Part shown: piece after piece, positions 46,222-55,860 of the stretch
Layout: each line of letters opens with the position of its first letter
Position numbering within the stretch: position 1 is the stretch's first letter
From: Massilia sp. ZL223
GTDB lineage: Bacteria; Pseudomonadota; Gammaproteobacteria; Burkholderiales; Burkholderiaceae_D
Direction: 5' to 3'
Length of the DNA: 64,000 nucleotides
Assembly (NCBI RefSeq): GCF_018119395.1
Contig: NZ_JAGPWD010000019.1
Location: 33,568-97,567, forward strand
Position numbers and translations under genes: made by a program
Notes under the pieces: model-generated
What the model was told of the DNA's origin: nothing
The model's input: only the letters and a program-made list of their open reading frames with translations
The model's database searches: none

Positions 46222-47163
46222 ATGGATACAACGAACCCGAACTGGTTTTTGAAGGCGCGCCTCAAGACGCGCCAGCTGCTGCTCCTGATCGCGCTGGACG
46301 ACTACCGCAACATCCACCGCGCCGCGGAGGAGCTGCACATGACGCAGCCAGCGGCGTCCAAGCAGATCAAGGACCTCGAAGAGATGCTGGACGTGCGGCT
46401 GTTCGAGCGCCTGCCGCGCGGGATGGAGCCGACCATCTACGGCGAGACGATGATCCGCCACGCGCGCATGGCCCTCACCAGCCTGGCGCTGGCGCACGAC
46501 GACATCGTGGCGCTCAAGGCCGGCCTGGCGGGGCAGGTGGAGGTGGGCGTGATCATGTCGCCTGCGATGGCGCTGCTGCCGCGCGCGATCGCACGCATCA
46601 AGGAGCAGGCGCCGCTGCTGCGCATCGGCGTGCAGGTCGAGTCCAGCAACGTCCTGCTCGACAAACTGCAGCGCGGGACGCTGGACTTCATGATCGGTCG
46701 CATCCTGGAAAAGGAAGACAGCACGGGCCTGATCTACGAGGAGCTCACCGAGGAACCCGCCTGCGCGGTGGTGCGCCCCGGCCATCCGCTGCTGGAAAAC
46801 AGGCAGCTGGAGCTGAAGGACATCGCCGACCGGCCGTGGATCCTGCCGCCGCCGGGCAGCATCCTGCGTCACCGCTTCGACATGATGTTCCGCCGTGCGG
46901 GCCTGGCGCCGCCGGTGAACGTGGTCGATACGACCGCGCTGCTCCTGATCACGGCGCTGCTGCAGCAGACCGATTCGCTGCACGTGATGCCGCAGGAAGT
47001 CGCGCAATATTATGCCTCGCTCAACGTGATGCGTATTCTCCCAATCGAGTTACCCTGCAAGATGGACGCCTTCGGTATCATCAGGCAGCAGGACCATCTG
47101 CTCTCGCCGGGCGCCGACCTGCTGCTCAAGGCGGTGCGCGCGGCGGCCAGCGAAATCTACTAG
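46222..47163 (+). CDS. LysR-family regulator of the arabinose island (GbpR-like)
   Basis: 313 residues. The N-terminal helix-turn-helix reads RQLLLLIALDDYRNIHRAAE, then TQPAASKQIKDLEEMLDVRL. The C-terminal sensing domain has GQVEVGVIMSPAMALLP and DFMIGRILEKEDSTGLIYEE. This resembles the GbpR/GguR regulators that control sugar import genes. It is placed at the end of the island, 55 bp after the GH43 gene, with a YGATAY-N8-RTATYR site directly before the start. It is the most likely protein to bind operators A to D; the inducer may be L-arabinose or a pathway intermediate. Confidence 0.9.
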   Translation: MDTTNPNWFLKARLKTRQLLLLIALDDYRNIHRAAEELHMTQPAASKQIKDLEEMLDVRLFERLPRGMEPTIYGETMIRHARMALTSLALAHDDIVALKAGLAGQVEVGVIMSPAMALLPRAIARIKEQAPLLRIGVQVESSNVLLDKLQRGTLDFMIGRILEKEDSTGLIYEELTEEPACAVVRPGHPLLENRQLELKDIADRPWILPPPGSILRHRFDMMFRRAGLAPPVNVVDTTALLLITALLQQTDSLHVMPQEVAQYYASLNVMRILPIELPCKMDAFGIIRQQDHLLSPGADLLLKAVRAAASEIY

Positions 47164-47203
47164 CCGGCGGCGCGGGCCTCCGGTTCCACCACCGGAGGAC
47201 CGC

Positions 47204-48526
47204 TTGAACGCCATCGTCGGAGCGCTGAACCATTCCCTGCGGGTGCCGCTCGCGGCCGAGCTGCACTCGCGGCCCTTCCTGCGGCTCGACGCGCCCGAGG
47301 CGATCACCCACCTGGCTGTCTACCACGGCGTGGAATCCGGCCCGCCGCAGGCCCATTCCCAGCACGTGCTGCTGGGCGCCCTGTGCGAACACTTCGGCGT
47401 GGCCGCGCCCAGGCCGGGGGCCAACCACTTCTTCCACGACTTCGGCAACTTCAGCCTGAAGTGGGAATGCCATACCGAATTCGCCACCTACACCGTCACC
47501 ACCTCCCTGGAACCGGACATGGCGCCCCAGGAGGCCTTCGAGCACATGCCGCTGGCCTACCTGCCCGCGAGCTGGCTGTCGCAGCTGGCCGGGCGCCTGA
47601 TGGCGGCCGCCCACGTGGCCCTGGTGAAGGGCGATGCCGACGCATCGAGCCTGGCCAGGGTGTTCGAGCGCAGCCTGCTGGCCCGGTCCTCGGTGATGCA
47701 GGGCGCGGAGCTGTGGAGCGACTTCGCGATCCAGGCAGATGGCTTCAGCCGCTTCGTCATCCGCGACCTCGGCATGCGCGAGCTGCAGGCCGGACGCCTG
47801 GTGCAGCGGGTGCTGGAGATCGAGACCTACCGCATGATGGCCTTGCTCGGCCTGCCCGCCGCGCGCGCGGTCGGGCGGGAGCTGGACAGGGTGGAGGCCG
47901 AACTGGCCGAACTGGCGGACGCAATGGTCGCCACCGACATGGCGCAACCGGGGGAGGGGAACGGAGACGAGCAGCGCCTGCTGGAACAGATCACCCGCCT
48001 CGCCGCGCGCATGGAAAAGCTGTCGCTGGCCAACGGCTACCGCTTCTCGGCCTCGCGCGCCTACTTCCGCATCGTGCAGGCCCGCATCGAGGAGCTGCGC
48101 GAGGTGCGCATCGAAGGCACGCCGACCGTGGAGGAGTTCATGGAGCGCCGCCTGGAACCCGCCATGCACACCTGCGAGGCCACCAGCGCGCGCCAGGAGG
48201 CGCTGGGACGCCGCATCGCCGATACGAACGACCTGCTACGCACCCGCGTGGGCATCGTGCAGGAGATGCAGAACCGCCGCATCCTGGAGTCGCTCAATGC
48301 GCGCGCCGCCCAGCAGCTGCGCCTGCAGCTGGCGGTGGAGGGGCTGTCGGTGGCCGCAATTTCCTACTACCTGGTGGGCCTGCTCGGCTACGCGGGCAAG
48401 GCCGCCAAGGCCGCAGGAATGCCGATCAACCCCGATCTCGCCCTCGGCATCCTGGTGCCGGTGGTGGCCGGCGCCGTGTGGCTGGCCCAGCGCCGCGTCC
48501 ATCACAGGATAGGAAAATCCGCCTGA
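47204..48526 (+). CDS. DUF3422 family predicted membrane-anchored protein
   Basis: 440 residues of the DUF3422 family (COG4949), function unknown. The N-terminus LAAELHSRPFLRLDAPEAITHL and the segment HDFGNFSLKWECHTEFATYT are family hallmarks. Coiled-coil-like helices occupy about residues 225-370. Two hydrophobic segments near the C-terminus (AISYYLVGLLGYAGKAA, LALGILVPVVAGAVWLAQ) would anchor it in the inner membrane. It starts with TTG after GGAGG. It is 40 bp after the LysR gene but unrelated in apparent function. Confidence 0.87.
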   Translation: MNAIVGALNHSLRVPLAAELHSRPFLRLDAPEAITHLAVYHGVESGPPQAHSQHVLLGALCEHFGVAAPRPGANHFFHDFGNFSLKWECHTEFATYTVTTSLEPDMAPQEAFEHMPLAYLPASWLSQLAGRLMAAAHVALVKGDADASSLARVFERSLLARSSVMQGAELWSDFAIQADGFSRFVIRDLGMRELQAGRLVQRVLEIETYRMMALLGLPAARAVGRELDRVEAELAELADAMVATDMAQPGEGNGDEQRLLEQITRLAARMEKLSLANGYRFSASRAYFRIVQARIEELREVRIEGTPTVEEFMERRLEPAMHTCEATSARQEALGRRIADTNDLLRTRVGIVQEMQNRRILESLNARAAQQLRLQLAVEGLSVAAISYYLVGLLGYAGKAAKAAGMPINPDLALGILVPVVAGAVWLAQRRVHHRIGKSA

Positions 48527-48569
48527 GTCCCCGGTTCTGAATCGCGCGCGGCCCGTTTTGATAGCTCGT

Positions 48570-48589
48570 TATAATCGCCCGCTTATAAA
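48570..48589 (+). promoter_or_regulatory. possible promoter of hybrid kinase gene
   Basis: A perfect TATAAT at 48570-48575 and a second TATAAA at 48584-48589 lie about 100 bp before the kinase start. No clear -35 was found at the right distance, so the assignment is tentative. Confidence 0.35.
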
Positions 48590-48680
48590 AAGTTAGCGGC
48601 TGAGTAACAAAAAACGAGGCTAAAGCGTGACAACGTGATAAGCCTGCCAGCCTGGCGTGAATCCGAACGGGGTAATCCTG

Positions 48681-51374
48681 ATGAACAACGACAGCAGCTT
48701 CCTCACGGTGGCTGTCGGCGGTATGACGCTGCCGGACCATCCGCAGGGCCGCGACTGGCCCACCATTCCCCTTGGCGAACCCGACGCCTGGCCGGAGGGG
48801 CCGCGCGCCCTTGCCGAATTGATCACAGCCTCGCGCTTTCCCATGCTGATGGCCCTGGGGCCGGAACTGCGCCTGTTCTATAACGCCGCCTATGCCGAAC
48901 TCCTGGGCGACAAGCACCCGGCGGCGCAGGGCGCGCCGTTTCCGCAAGTGCGCCCGGAGCTGTGGCCGCGCCTGGAAAGCGCCTTCCGCAGCGCCCAGGC
49001 GGGCGACTCGACCCAGCTCGATCACGCCCTGATGGAATTCGAGCGCAACGGCAAGCGCGAGCGCCGCTATTTCCGCTCCTCCTTCGCTCCGGTGCGCCAT
49101 GCCGGCGTAGTGGCCGGCGTGTACTGCGTGCTGTCCGACACCACGTCCGACGTGCTGTCCGAGCACCGCCACGCCTTTCACCTGAAACTGAGCGAGACCC
49201 TCGGCGGCCTGGTCGACGCCGTCCACATCATGGAAGCGGCGAGCGCCATGACCGGCGAGACCCTGGGCGTGGCCCGCGTCGGCTACGGAGAGATCGACCC
49301 GCAAGGACGCACCATCACCGTGGACCGCGACTGGACCGACGGCAGCATCGCCAGCCTGGCCGGCCAATCGCGGGCGCTGGAGAGCTTCGGCCCCGCCATC
49401 ATCGAACAACTGCAGGCCGGGCGCACCCTGCGCCTGGACGATATCGCCCTCGACGAACGCGCCGCGCCCTATGCGGCCGGCTACGCCAGCATCGGCGCGC
49501 GTTCGATGATCATCGTGCCGATCATGGAAGAGGGCCGGCTGGCTGCCATCTTCTACCTGCACGAGAAGAGCGCGCGCCACTGGACCGACCAGGAGCTGGC
49601 GATGGCCGAGGACGTGGCCCGCCACACGCGCGAGGTGGTGCGCCGTTCGCGCGTGGAGGAATCGCTGCGCGACGAGACCCGCATCCTCGAGATGGTCAAC
49701 CGCACCGGTCAGGTGCTGGCGTCGACGCTCGACCTGCGCACCGTGCTGCAGACGGTGACCGATGCCGGCACCGAGCTCACCGGCGCGCGCTTCGGCGCCT
49801 GCTTCTACGGGGACGACGGCGAGCCGATGCACCTGCACGCCTTGTCCGGCGTCGCCTGCGACCAGCTCGGTCACCCTTCGGCCGGCGGGGTATTCGCACC
49901 GGTGCTCGCCATCGATGGACCTGTCCGTTGCGACGACATCACGCTCGACCCGCGTCATGCTGGCATCGAGGCGGGACACCTGGAGGTGCGCAGCTTCCTG
50001 GCGATGCCGGTGGTGTCGCATTCCGGGAAGCTGCTGGGCGGGCTGTTCTTCGGCCATCCCGAGCCCGGCATGTTCACCGAGCGCAGCGAACGCATCGTCG
50101 CCGGCATCGCGGCCCAGGCGGCGGTGGCGATGGACAATGCGCGTCTGTACCAGCTGTCGCAGAAATCGGCCCAGGAGCGCGACATCCTGCTGCAGAGCGA
50201 GCGCGCGGCGCGCGTGAAGGCCGAGCGCCTGAGCCACACCAAGGACGAATTCCTGGCCATGCTGGCGCACGAGCTGCGCAACCCGCTGGCGCCGATCAGC
50301 AGCTCGGCCAGCCTGCTGAGCATGCAGTTCGCGGACGAGCCGCGCATCTGCCAGACCAGCACCATCATCAGCCGCCAGGTGCGCCACATGAGCCGCCTGA
50401 TCGACGACCTGCTGGACGTCTCGCGCGTCACGCGCGGACTGGTCAAGCTCAAGCTCGGGCTGGTGGACTTCCGCGAGGTGGTGTCCGGCGCGCTCGACCA
50501 GACCCGCCCGCTGGTGCTGGAAAAAGCGCACCAGGTGACGGTGCAGATGCCGGAGGAACCGGTGTACGTGAAGGGCGACCACACGCGCTTGGTGCAGAGC
50601 GTCGCCAACATCCTCAACAACGCGGCCAAGTACACGCAGAAGGCGGGCCGCATCGCGCTCACGCTCCAGGCGGACGAAGGAGGCATGCGGCTGGAGGTGC
50701 GCGACAACGGCTCCGGCATGCCGGCCGAGCTGGTGCCGAACGTGTTCGACCTGTTCACGCAGGGCGCGCGCACCTTGGCGCGCTCGCAGGGCGGGCTCGG
50801 ACTGGGCCTGGCGCTGGTGAAGAAGCTGGTGGAGCTGCACGAAGGCGACGTACGCGCGCACAGCGACGGCGTCGGCCTGGGCAGCACCTTCACCCTGACC
50901 CTGCCGTGCGTGCTGGCGGCGGCCGATGGCGAGTATGCGCCGCGCCCCGATCCGATCGTAGGCGCCGGCGCGCGCCCGGAGCGCAAGCTGCGCCTGATCG
51001 TCGTCGACGACAACACCGACGCGGCCGACAGCCTGGCCATGCTCCTGAGCGTGCAGGGCTATGCGGCCTCGGTGGAATACGATGCCGCGTCCGCCATCGA
51101 GCGGGCGCGCAGGGAGCGGCCGGACATGATGCTGATCGATATCGGCCTGCCCGACATGGACGGCTACCAGCTGGCCGAGCGGCTGCGCGCCCAGCCCGAG
51201 ACGGCGCATACGGTACTGGTGGCCATCACCGGCTACGGCCAGCCCAAGGACCGCGAACGGGTGATCGCCGCGGGCATTGGACACCACCTTGTCAAGCCGG
51301 TGGACATGACGGCGCTGGGCCGCATCCTGGAATCCGGCGCGGGTATGATAGGCGTTCCGTCATTGAAAGGATGA
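48681..51374 (+). CDS. hybrid sensor histidine kinase/response regulator with PAS and two GAF domains
   Basis: 897 residues without membrane segments. A PAS-like domain (about residues 20-155) is followed by two GAF domains (about 170-320 and 340-500), the HisKA phosphoacceptor His530 in [14 protein letters not shown], an ATPase domain ([32 protein letters not shown]) and a receiver domain with Asp820 in [12 protein letters not shown]. The kinase-receiver half closely resembles that of the frameshifted hybrid kinase at 14,062-16,643. An upstream GTG at 48657 would add eight residues. The signal is unknown. Confidence 0.9.
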   Translation: MNNDSSFLTVAVGGMTLPDHPQGRDWPTIPLGEPDAWPEGPRALAELITASRFPMLMALGPELRLFYNAAYAELLGDKHPAAQGAPFPQVRPELWPRLESAFRSAQAGDSTQLDHALMEFERNGKRERRYFRSSFAPVRHAGVVAGVYCVLSDTTSDVLSEHRHAFHLKLSETLGGLVDAVHIMEAASAMTGETLGVARVGYGEIDPQGRTITVDRDWTDGSIASLAGQSRALESFGPAIIEQLQAGRTLRLDDIALDERAAPYAAGYASIGARSMIIVPIMEEGRLAAIFYLHEKSARHWTDQELAMAEDVARHTREVVRRSRVEESLRDETRILEMVNRTGQVLASTLDLRTVLQTVTDAGTELTGARFGACFYGDDGEPMHLHALSGVACDQLGHPSAGGVFAPVLAIDGPVRCDDITLDPRHAGIEAGHLEVRSFLAMPVVSHSGKLLGGLFFGHPEPGMFTERSERIVAGIAAQAAVAMDNARLYQLSQKSAQERDILLQSERAARVKAERLSHTKDEFLAMLAHELRNPLAPISSSASLLSMQFADEPRICQTSTIISRQVRHMSRLIDDLLDVSRVTRGLVKLKLGLVDFREVVSGALDQTRPLVLEKAHQVTVQMPEEPVYVKGDHTRLVQSVANILNNAAKYTQKAGRIALTLQADEGGMRLEVRDNGSGMPAELVPNVFDLFTQGARTLARSQGGLGLGLALVKKLVELHEGDVRAHSDGVGLGSTFTLTLPCVLAAADGEYAPRPDPIVGAGARPERKLRLIVVDDNTDAADSLAMLLSVQGYAASVEYDAASAIERARRERPDMMLIDIGLPDMDGYQLAERLRAQPETAHTVLVAITGYGQPKDRERVIAAGIGHHLVKPVDMTALGRILESGAGMIGVPSLKG

Positions 51375-51376
51375 GC

Positions 51377-52072
51377 ATGTCCCAATTCGTCATCACCGCT
51401 CCCGCCGCGCCTTCGGTGGCCGTGGCGGGTTCCGCCGAACGTTTTCCGGTGCGCCGCGTGTTCTGCGTCGGCCGTAATTACGCCGCCCATGCGCGCGAGA
51501 TGGGAAGCGACCCGTCGCGCGAGCCGCCGTTCTTCTTCACCAAGCCCGCCGACGCGGTGGTGCCGGCCAGCGGCGCGGTGCCGTATCCGCCGATGACCCA
51601 GGACCTGCACCATGAGGTGGAGCTGGTGGTGGCGCTGGGCGCGGGCGGGGCGGATGTTCCCGTCGAGGAGGCGCTGGCGATGGTCTGGGGCTACGGCGTG
51701 GGACTGGACCTGACGCGGCGCGACCTGCAGGCGGCGGCCAAGGACGCCGGGCGGCCGTGGGACATGGCCAAGGGCTTCGACGCGTCGGCGCCGTGCAGCC
51801 CATTGCGGCCGGCGAGCGAGACCGGGCATCCGGCGCAAGGGCGCATCTGGCTGGAGGTGAACGGGCAGGTGAAGCAGCAGGGGGATTTGAACGAGATGAT
51901 CTGGCCGGTGGCGGATGTGATCAGTTACCTGTCGCGCTTCGTGAAGCTGGAGGCGGGGGATCTGATTTATTCGGGGACGCCGTCGGGGGTTGGGGCGCTG
52001 CAGCCGGGGGATCGGGTGCGGGGTGGGGTGGATGGTGTTGGGACATTCGAGCTCGAAATCGGTTCGCGCTAA
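51377..52072 (+). CDS. fumarylacetoacetate hydrolase family protein
   Basis: 231 residues of the FAH fold, likely a fumarylpyruvate or related acylpyruvate hydrolase. It shows [39 protein letters not shown] with two metal-binding acidic residues, and the family's C-terminal [10 protein letters not shown]. It follows the hybrid kinase gene, overlapping or within three bases depending on start. The ATG at 51377 has AAAGG at good spacing, while the ATG at 51371 lies too close to it. Confidence 0.88.
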   Translation: MSQFVITAPAAPSVAVAGSAERFPVRRVFCVGRNYAAHAREMGSDPSREPPFFFTKPADAVVPASGAVPYPPMTQDLHHEVELVVALGAGGADVPVEEALAMVWGYGVGLDLTRRDLQAAAKDAGRPWDMAKGFDASAPCSPLRPASETGHPAQGRIWLEVNGQVKQQGDLNEMIWPVADVISYLSRFVKLEAGDLIYSGTPSGVGALQPGDRVRGGVDGVGTFELEIGSR

Positions 52073-52086
52073 CTATTGAGCATGCA

Positions 52087-52222
52087 AACTTAGGTTCCGG
52101 CCGAGGGGGACGCCGAGTCCCGGAACGACGTGCTAAGTGACGTAGGCGAAAAATTCTTGCGACACGCTACCTAAAAACCGTCGTTCCGGGACTTGGCGTC
52201 CCCCTCGGCCGGAACCCAAGTT
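52087..52222. repeat. palindromic intergenic repeat, long-core variant
   Basis: Two 44-nt inverted arms (52087-52130 and 52179-52222) separated by 48 bp. The arm ends CGTCGTTCC and GGAACCCAAGTT match the repeats at 33459 and 37050, but the core is longer (GGGACTTGGCGTCCCCCTCGGCC-like). It fills the convergent gap between the FAH gene and the UDG-like gene. Confidence 0.8.
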
Positions 52223-52241
52223 TCTCCGCACACCGAGAAGG

Positions 52242-53036
52242 TTAGCCGCTAGCCATCAGCACCCGCATCTGCTCCAATAACTTCTCCCGGGCGAGATCGA
52301 TCATCTCCCCATTCGTCTTCCCCGACAAGGCCTCCTTCTCCTTCTTTCCGAGGAAATACGCGACCCTCTCCGCATTCGCCCCTGAAGGATGCGGCAAGCC
52401 ATGCAATATCCGATCCTCACGCAGCACCCCTTGCCGCGCCAGCCAGTCCAGTCCTTCGCTCACGCTCGCTCCCATCGGGATATACACTGCGTCCGGCAGC
52501 ATCGCCGCCTCGTGCGCGAAATAGCGCAGCATCTCCTCGCGCAAAAACGCCTGCCTGGGCATCGCCGGCGTCCCGCTGTAGTTCTTCCCGTCGACGAACA
52601 CCGGATGCCGCAGGATCGCGCTCACCTGCACCAGCGGCGCATCCACATCGAACAAGGTGGCGCAACTGGCGATCCGCAGCCAGCGCTGCACACCGATCGC
52701 ATCCAGTAGAGCCACGAAGTTCGGCCGGATCGCCCCGCTGAACGCCCCCGTCAGGCGCGCCGCGCGCAAGCTGGCCTCGACCGTGGCCCCGGCCGTCATC
52801 TGCCGCTGCGTTTCGCGCATCGCATTTTTCCACTGCACGAAGCCGGGCGAGATCCCGACCACGACCACGCGCGCGGCGGAGTTCACCGACTCGAAGGGAA
52901 TATAGTAGCTGCTGTAGCGCCCCTCGCGCGCCAGCAGGAAGCTCTCGGGGATTTCGGAAGGCGAGCCGACCCGCGCCAGGTCGAGCGTGCGGATCGCCTC
53001 CAGGTAGCGTTCAAACAGGATGTCCATGGCGTCCAT
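52242..53036 (-). CDS. uracil-DNA glycosylase-superfamily protein, divergent
   Basis: 264 residues. Two motifs point to the UDG fold: GISPGF at residues 61-66, like the family's GxxPG motif A, and HPSGAN at 216-221, like motif B. A conserved phenylalanine-rich middle and the terminal K-rich helix are also visible. There is no canonical catalytic Asp-Pro or iron-sulfur cysteine set, so DNA-repair activity is not shown. The first ATG at 53036 is used; one at 53027 is equally possible and neither has a strong ribosome site. Confidence 0.65.
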   Translation of the reverse strand: MDAMDILFERYLEAIRTLDLARVGSPSEIPESFLLAREGRYSSYYIPFESVNSAARVVVVGISPGFVQWKNAMRETQRQMTAGATVEASLRAARLTGAFSGAIRPNFVALLDAIGVQRWLRIASCATLFDVDAPLVQVSAILRHPVFVDGKNYSGTPAMPRQAFLREEMLRYFAHEAAMLPDAVYIPMGASVSEGLDWLARQGVLREDRILHGLPHPSGANAERVAYFLGKKEKEALSGKTNGEMIDLAREKLLEQMRVLMASG

Positions 53037-53133
53037 TGTGCCAGCTTGCGCTTCGCGTAGCGCGACCGTACGCGCCCGGAATTTGGTAGGCTAGCGCCAT
53101 GGCCGGCCGCAGAGCCGGCGAGGGGAGAAGATC

Positions 53134-53991
53134 ATGGCGCAAGTGGCGTTGATCACGGTGCACGGCATGGGGGAGACCCCGCCGAACTACGCGGACGAAC
53201 TGATGGCCTCCGTACGCACCCGCCTCGGCACGGTGGCGGAGCAGGCGGTGATGCGCTCGGTGTACTACCAGAAGATCCTGCAGGACAACCAGCAGCTGGT
53301 GTGGGACCGCACGCGCTCGCAGAGCACGGTCCGCTACGACGACCTGCGCAAGTTCGTCCTCTATGGCTTCGGCGATGCGGCCGGCCTGGAGAACCGCAAG
53401 GAAATTCCCGGCTCGGTCTACGAACTCGCCCAGGGCGAAATCGCGCGCGCCCTGATGTCGGCGCACGCGGTGCGTCCCGGGATGCCGGTGGTGTTCCTGG
53501 CGCAGTCGCTGGGCTGCCAGGTGTTGTCGAGCTATATCTACGATGCCCAGAAGGCGGCCGCCGGCAAGCCGGTCGGCGCCGGCATCTGGCGCAATATCGA
53601 CGCCTGGGCCCAGCAGGCCTATGGGCGTGCACTGACGGCCAGCGAACGCGGCTTCATCGGCGCCGGCACCTGCGCCGGCATGATCACCACCGGCTGCAAT
53701 ATCCCGATCTTCGTCGCCGCGCACAAGGAGATGCACATCATCCCCATCGCTCCGCCCACCAGCCTGTTCAAGTGGATCAACTACTACGACCCGGACGACG
53801 CCCTCGGCTGGCCGCTGCAGCCGCTCTCGGGCGGCTACCGCGCCCTGGTCGAGGACCGCGCCATCAACGCCAACGCCGGCGTGCTGAGCATGGTGCTGAA
53901 AAGCTGGAACCCGCTCTCGCACAACCTCTACTGGCAGGACGACACGGTGCTGGACGCCATCGCGGCCATGCTGCGCAGGCTCGCGGCCTGA
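53134..53991 (+). CDS. alpha/beta-hydrolase-like protein of unknown function
   Basis: 285 residues. The start VALITVHGMGETP resembles the oxyanion-hole strand of alpha/beta hydrolases. FLAQSLGCQVLSSYIYD holds a nucleophile-elbow-like serine at residue 125 (AxSxG rather than GxSxG). No clear catalytic His was placed. No signal peptide. A lipase/esterase-like or serine-hydrolase role is possible but unproven. It is convergent with the asparaginase gene, with five bases between. Confidence 0.6.
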   Translation: MAQVALITVHGMGETPPNYADELMASVRTRLGTVAEQAVMRSVYYQKILQDNQQLVWDRTRSQSTVRYDDLRKFVLYGFGDAAGLENRKEIPGSVYELAQGEIARALMSAHAVRPGMPVVFLAQSLGCQVLSSYIYDAQKAAAGKPVGAGIWRNIDAWAQQAYGRALTASERGFIGAGTCAGMITTGCNIPIFVAAHKEMHIIPIAPPTSLFKWINYYDPDDALGWPLQPLSGGYRALVEDRAINANAGVLSMVLKSWNPLSHNLYWQDDTVLDAIAAMLRRLAA

Positions 53992-53996
53992 ACCCG

Positions 53997-55022
53997 TCAG
54001 CCCGCCCGCTGCAGCGTGAACAGGGGCCGTACGTCGCCGGCAACCGTGCCGCGCGCGTTCCTGATGGCCGGCTGGCGGTAGCGCTCCAGCAGCGCGCGGC
54101 GCGCATCGTCCAATAGCCCAAGCTGCTCCAGCACGCTGTAGGTCGCGGGATGCAGCGCGCGGCTGGCGCCGTCCTGGATCTTGATCGCGATGCCGATCCC
54201 GGCGGAGCGGATGCCGATCGCCTGCACCGCATCCGCGCCGATCTTCGCCACCCAGTCGCCGCCGCCCGCCGTCATCCAGAACAGGTCGGTGCGCTCCTCG
54301 CCCGAGACCATGTCCGGCCGCCCGGTCATCGCGTCGAACAGGACGCCCATCGCGCCGCCGAGCTGCGCGTCGGCAGGGCCTTGCGCCAGGCGTGCATACA
54401 AATGCGCCAGGCGCGACAGCGGCATCGCGTAGTTGGGCGCGGAACAGCCGTCGATCCCGGACGGCATCTGCTGGGCCGGCAGCCCCGCGGCGTCGGCCAG
54501 GGTGCTGAGGATGGCCTGTTGCAGCGGGTGCGCGCGGTCGACATAGCCCTGGGTCGGCGCCCCACGCAGGCGGCACCACGCCAGGAAGCCGCTGTGCTTG
54601 CCGGAGCAGTTGTGATGCAGCTGGGTCCAGGTGCGGTCTTGCGGCGCCGGCTGGCCCATGGCTTCGTAATAGAGCGGCGTGGCGCAGCCGCATTCGAGAT
54701 GGCTTTCGTCGAGGCCGATCTTGCCAAGGATGGAGCGCACGCCGGCCAGATGGCGCTCTTCGCCGGAATGGCTGGCGCACAGCAGCGCGAGCTCGTCGCG
54801 CGTCAGGCCGAAACGCGCGGGGCCATCCGACAAAATGAAGGGCAGGGCCTGGAAAGGCTTGAGCGCGGAGCGCGTAAATGTGGGGTAGTGCGGGTCGCCC
54901 GCCTGCCACAGCAGGCGGCCGCGCAGGTCGACGACGGCGACCGAACCGGCGTGCACGTTTTCGACGGCAAAGCCGCTATCGGGATAGCCGCGCGTGGTCG
55001 CGGCGAGGGGAACTGGTTGCAT
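53997..55022 (-). CDS. asparaginase, rhizobial (AnsA/AsnB-II, PF06089) type
   Basis: 341 residues of the Rhizobium etli-type L-asparaginase family, unrelated to the bacterial type I/II enzymes. The SxxK motif is Ser52-Lys55 in TRSALKPFQ; CASHSGEERH, HHNCSGKHSGF with the conserved cysteine/lysine, and the late GGGDWVAKIG segment fit the family. It hydrolyses L-asparagine to aspartate and ammonia. The ATG at 55022 begins the homologous region; the frame stays open upstream to 55415 without family features. Confidence 0.88.
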   Translation of the reverse strand: MQPVPLAATTRGYPDSGFAVENVHAGSVAVVDLRGRLLWQAGDPHYPTFTRSALKPFQALPFILSDGPARFGLTRDELALLCASHSGEERHLAGVRSILGKIGLDESHLECGCATPLYYEAMGQPAPQDRTWTQLHHNCSGKHSGFLAWCRLRGAPTQGYVDRAHPLQQAILSTLADAAGLPAQQMPSGIDGCSAPNYAMPLSRLAHLYARLAQGPADAQLGGAMGVLFDAMTGRPDMVSGEERTDLFWMTAGGGDWVAKIGADAVQAIGIRSAGIGIAIKIQDGASRALHPATYSVLEQLGLLDDARRALLERYRQPAIRNARGTVAGDVRPLFTLQRAG

Positions 55023-55467
55023 GAGTCGGAGCGATGAAAGTGTGGACAGCGACACTCTACGGCATCGCGAGACATGCAGACGCACGCTCCGCGCGAGGAT
55101 GGGTGTATCGCTAACGGAGCCTTTATCTACAGGCTTTCTGGCCAGATCGGCATGCGCTTGAACAAGCATATACAGCTTGCGGAGCGCAGCAGGAAGCGCG
55201 CTTCGCGACACATCTGTACGGCGTGCAGACATCGCATGGGCGCGCCTGTATGCATCCCTCCGTCTGGTCCCCGTTTTTCGCAATTCGTCGCACGAATTCC
55301 GCGCTTCGGTCCAAGCTCGCTTGTCAGCGCGGGTGGCGTGGCTACACTGTCTACATCGCCAGACAACACACAGCAGCGCTGGCGAAACTGAACAACGTGG
55401 GACCTGCGACCGCAAGACCAGCCGCCAGGTCCGTTATTTGGATTTCGACCTGAAAGGAAGCTTCATC
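55023..55467. other. intergenic region upstream of small exported protein
   Basis: A 445-bp gap. A reading frame of 105 codons occupies 55074-55391 but has no ribosome site and no recognisable features, so it was not called. A probable promoter for the downstream gene lies at 55321-55348 (TTGTCA, 16-nt spacer, TACACT). I see no RNA gene or repeat in the rest. Confidence 0.45.
55321..55348 (+). promoter_or_regulatory. promoter of small exported protein gene
   Basis: TTGTCA (55321-55326), 16-nt spacer, TACACT (55343-55348). It predicts a start near 55355 and a 5' leader of about 110 nt. Confidence 0.45.
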
Positions 55468-55860
55468 ATGCGCATCAAACACCTCGTCCTCTTCGCCGGC
55501 GCCGCCGTCCTATCCTTCACCGCTGCCGCCGCCCCGCAAGGCGCCGACACCGGACGCGTGGAAGTGCGCGCCAGCCAGCCGAAACAAGTACACATGAAGC
55601 CGCGCATGTTCGACCGTGTGCAAGGCGACTATGCGCTGGACGATGGCCGCGTGCTGACGGTATCCGAAATGGTCAAGGGTCAGCGCCGCGTCCTGACCGC
55701 CGACCTCGGCGATGGCCCATCGGAAATCATCCACGTGGGCAAAGGGAAGTTCGTGGCGGTCGACAAGGACGTCCGCTACGCCTTCACCGGCGCCGACGTC
55801 CCGGATGAGGTGGTGGTCAGCACCGGCGCCGGCAAGGCGCTGGCCTTAGCCAAGCGCTGA
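55468..55860 (+). CDS. small exported protein of unknown function
   Basis: 130 residues. A signal peptide covers MRIKHLVLFAGAAVLSFTAA with cleavage near AAAAP. The mature part contains MKPRMFDRVQGDYALDDGR and a regular beta-rich pattern ending in a lysine-arginine tail. I do not recognise the family. AAAGGAAG precedes the ATG. The last 15 bases overlap the end of the convergent pirin gene. Confidence 0.75.
   Translation: MRIKHLVLFAGAAVLSFTAAAAPQGADTGRVEVRASQPKQVHMKPRMFDRVQGDYALDDGRVLTVSEMVKGQRRVLTADLGDGPSEIIHVGKGKFVAVDKDVRYAFTGADVPDEVVVSTGAGKALALAKR

Noticed and set aside
48426..51287. 953-codon minus-strand frame opposite the hybrid kinase
   Set aside because: Antisense shadow; the plus strand carries clear GAF, HisKA, ATPase and receiver motifs.
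55074..55391. 105-codon frame in the gap before the small exported protein
   Set aside because: No ribosome site, no family features, and it overlaps the probable promoter at 55321.
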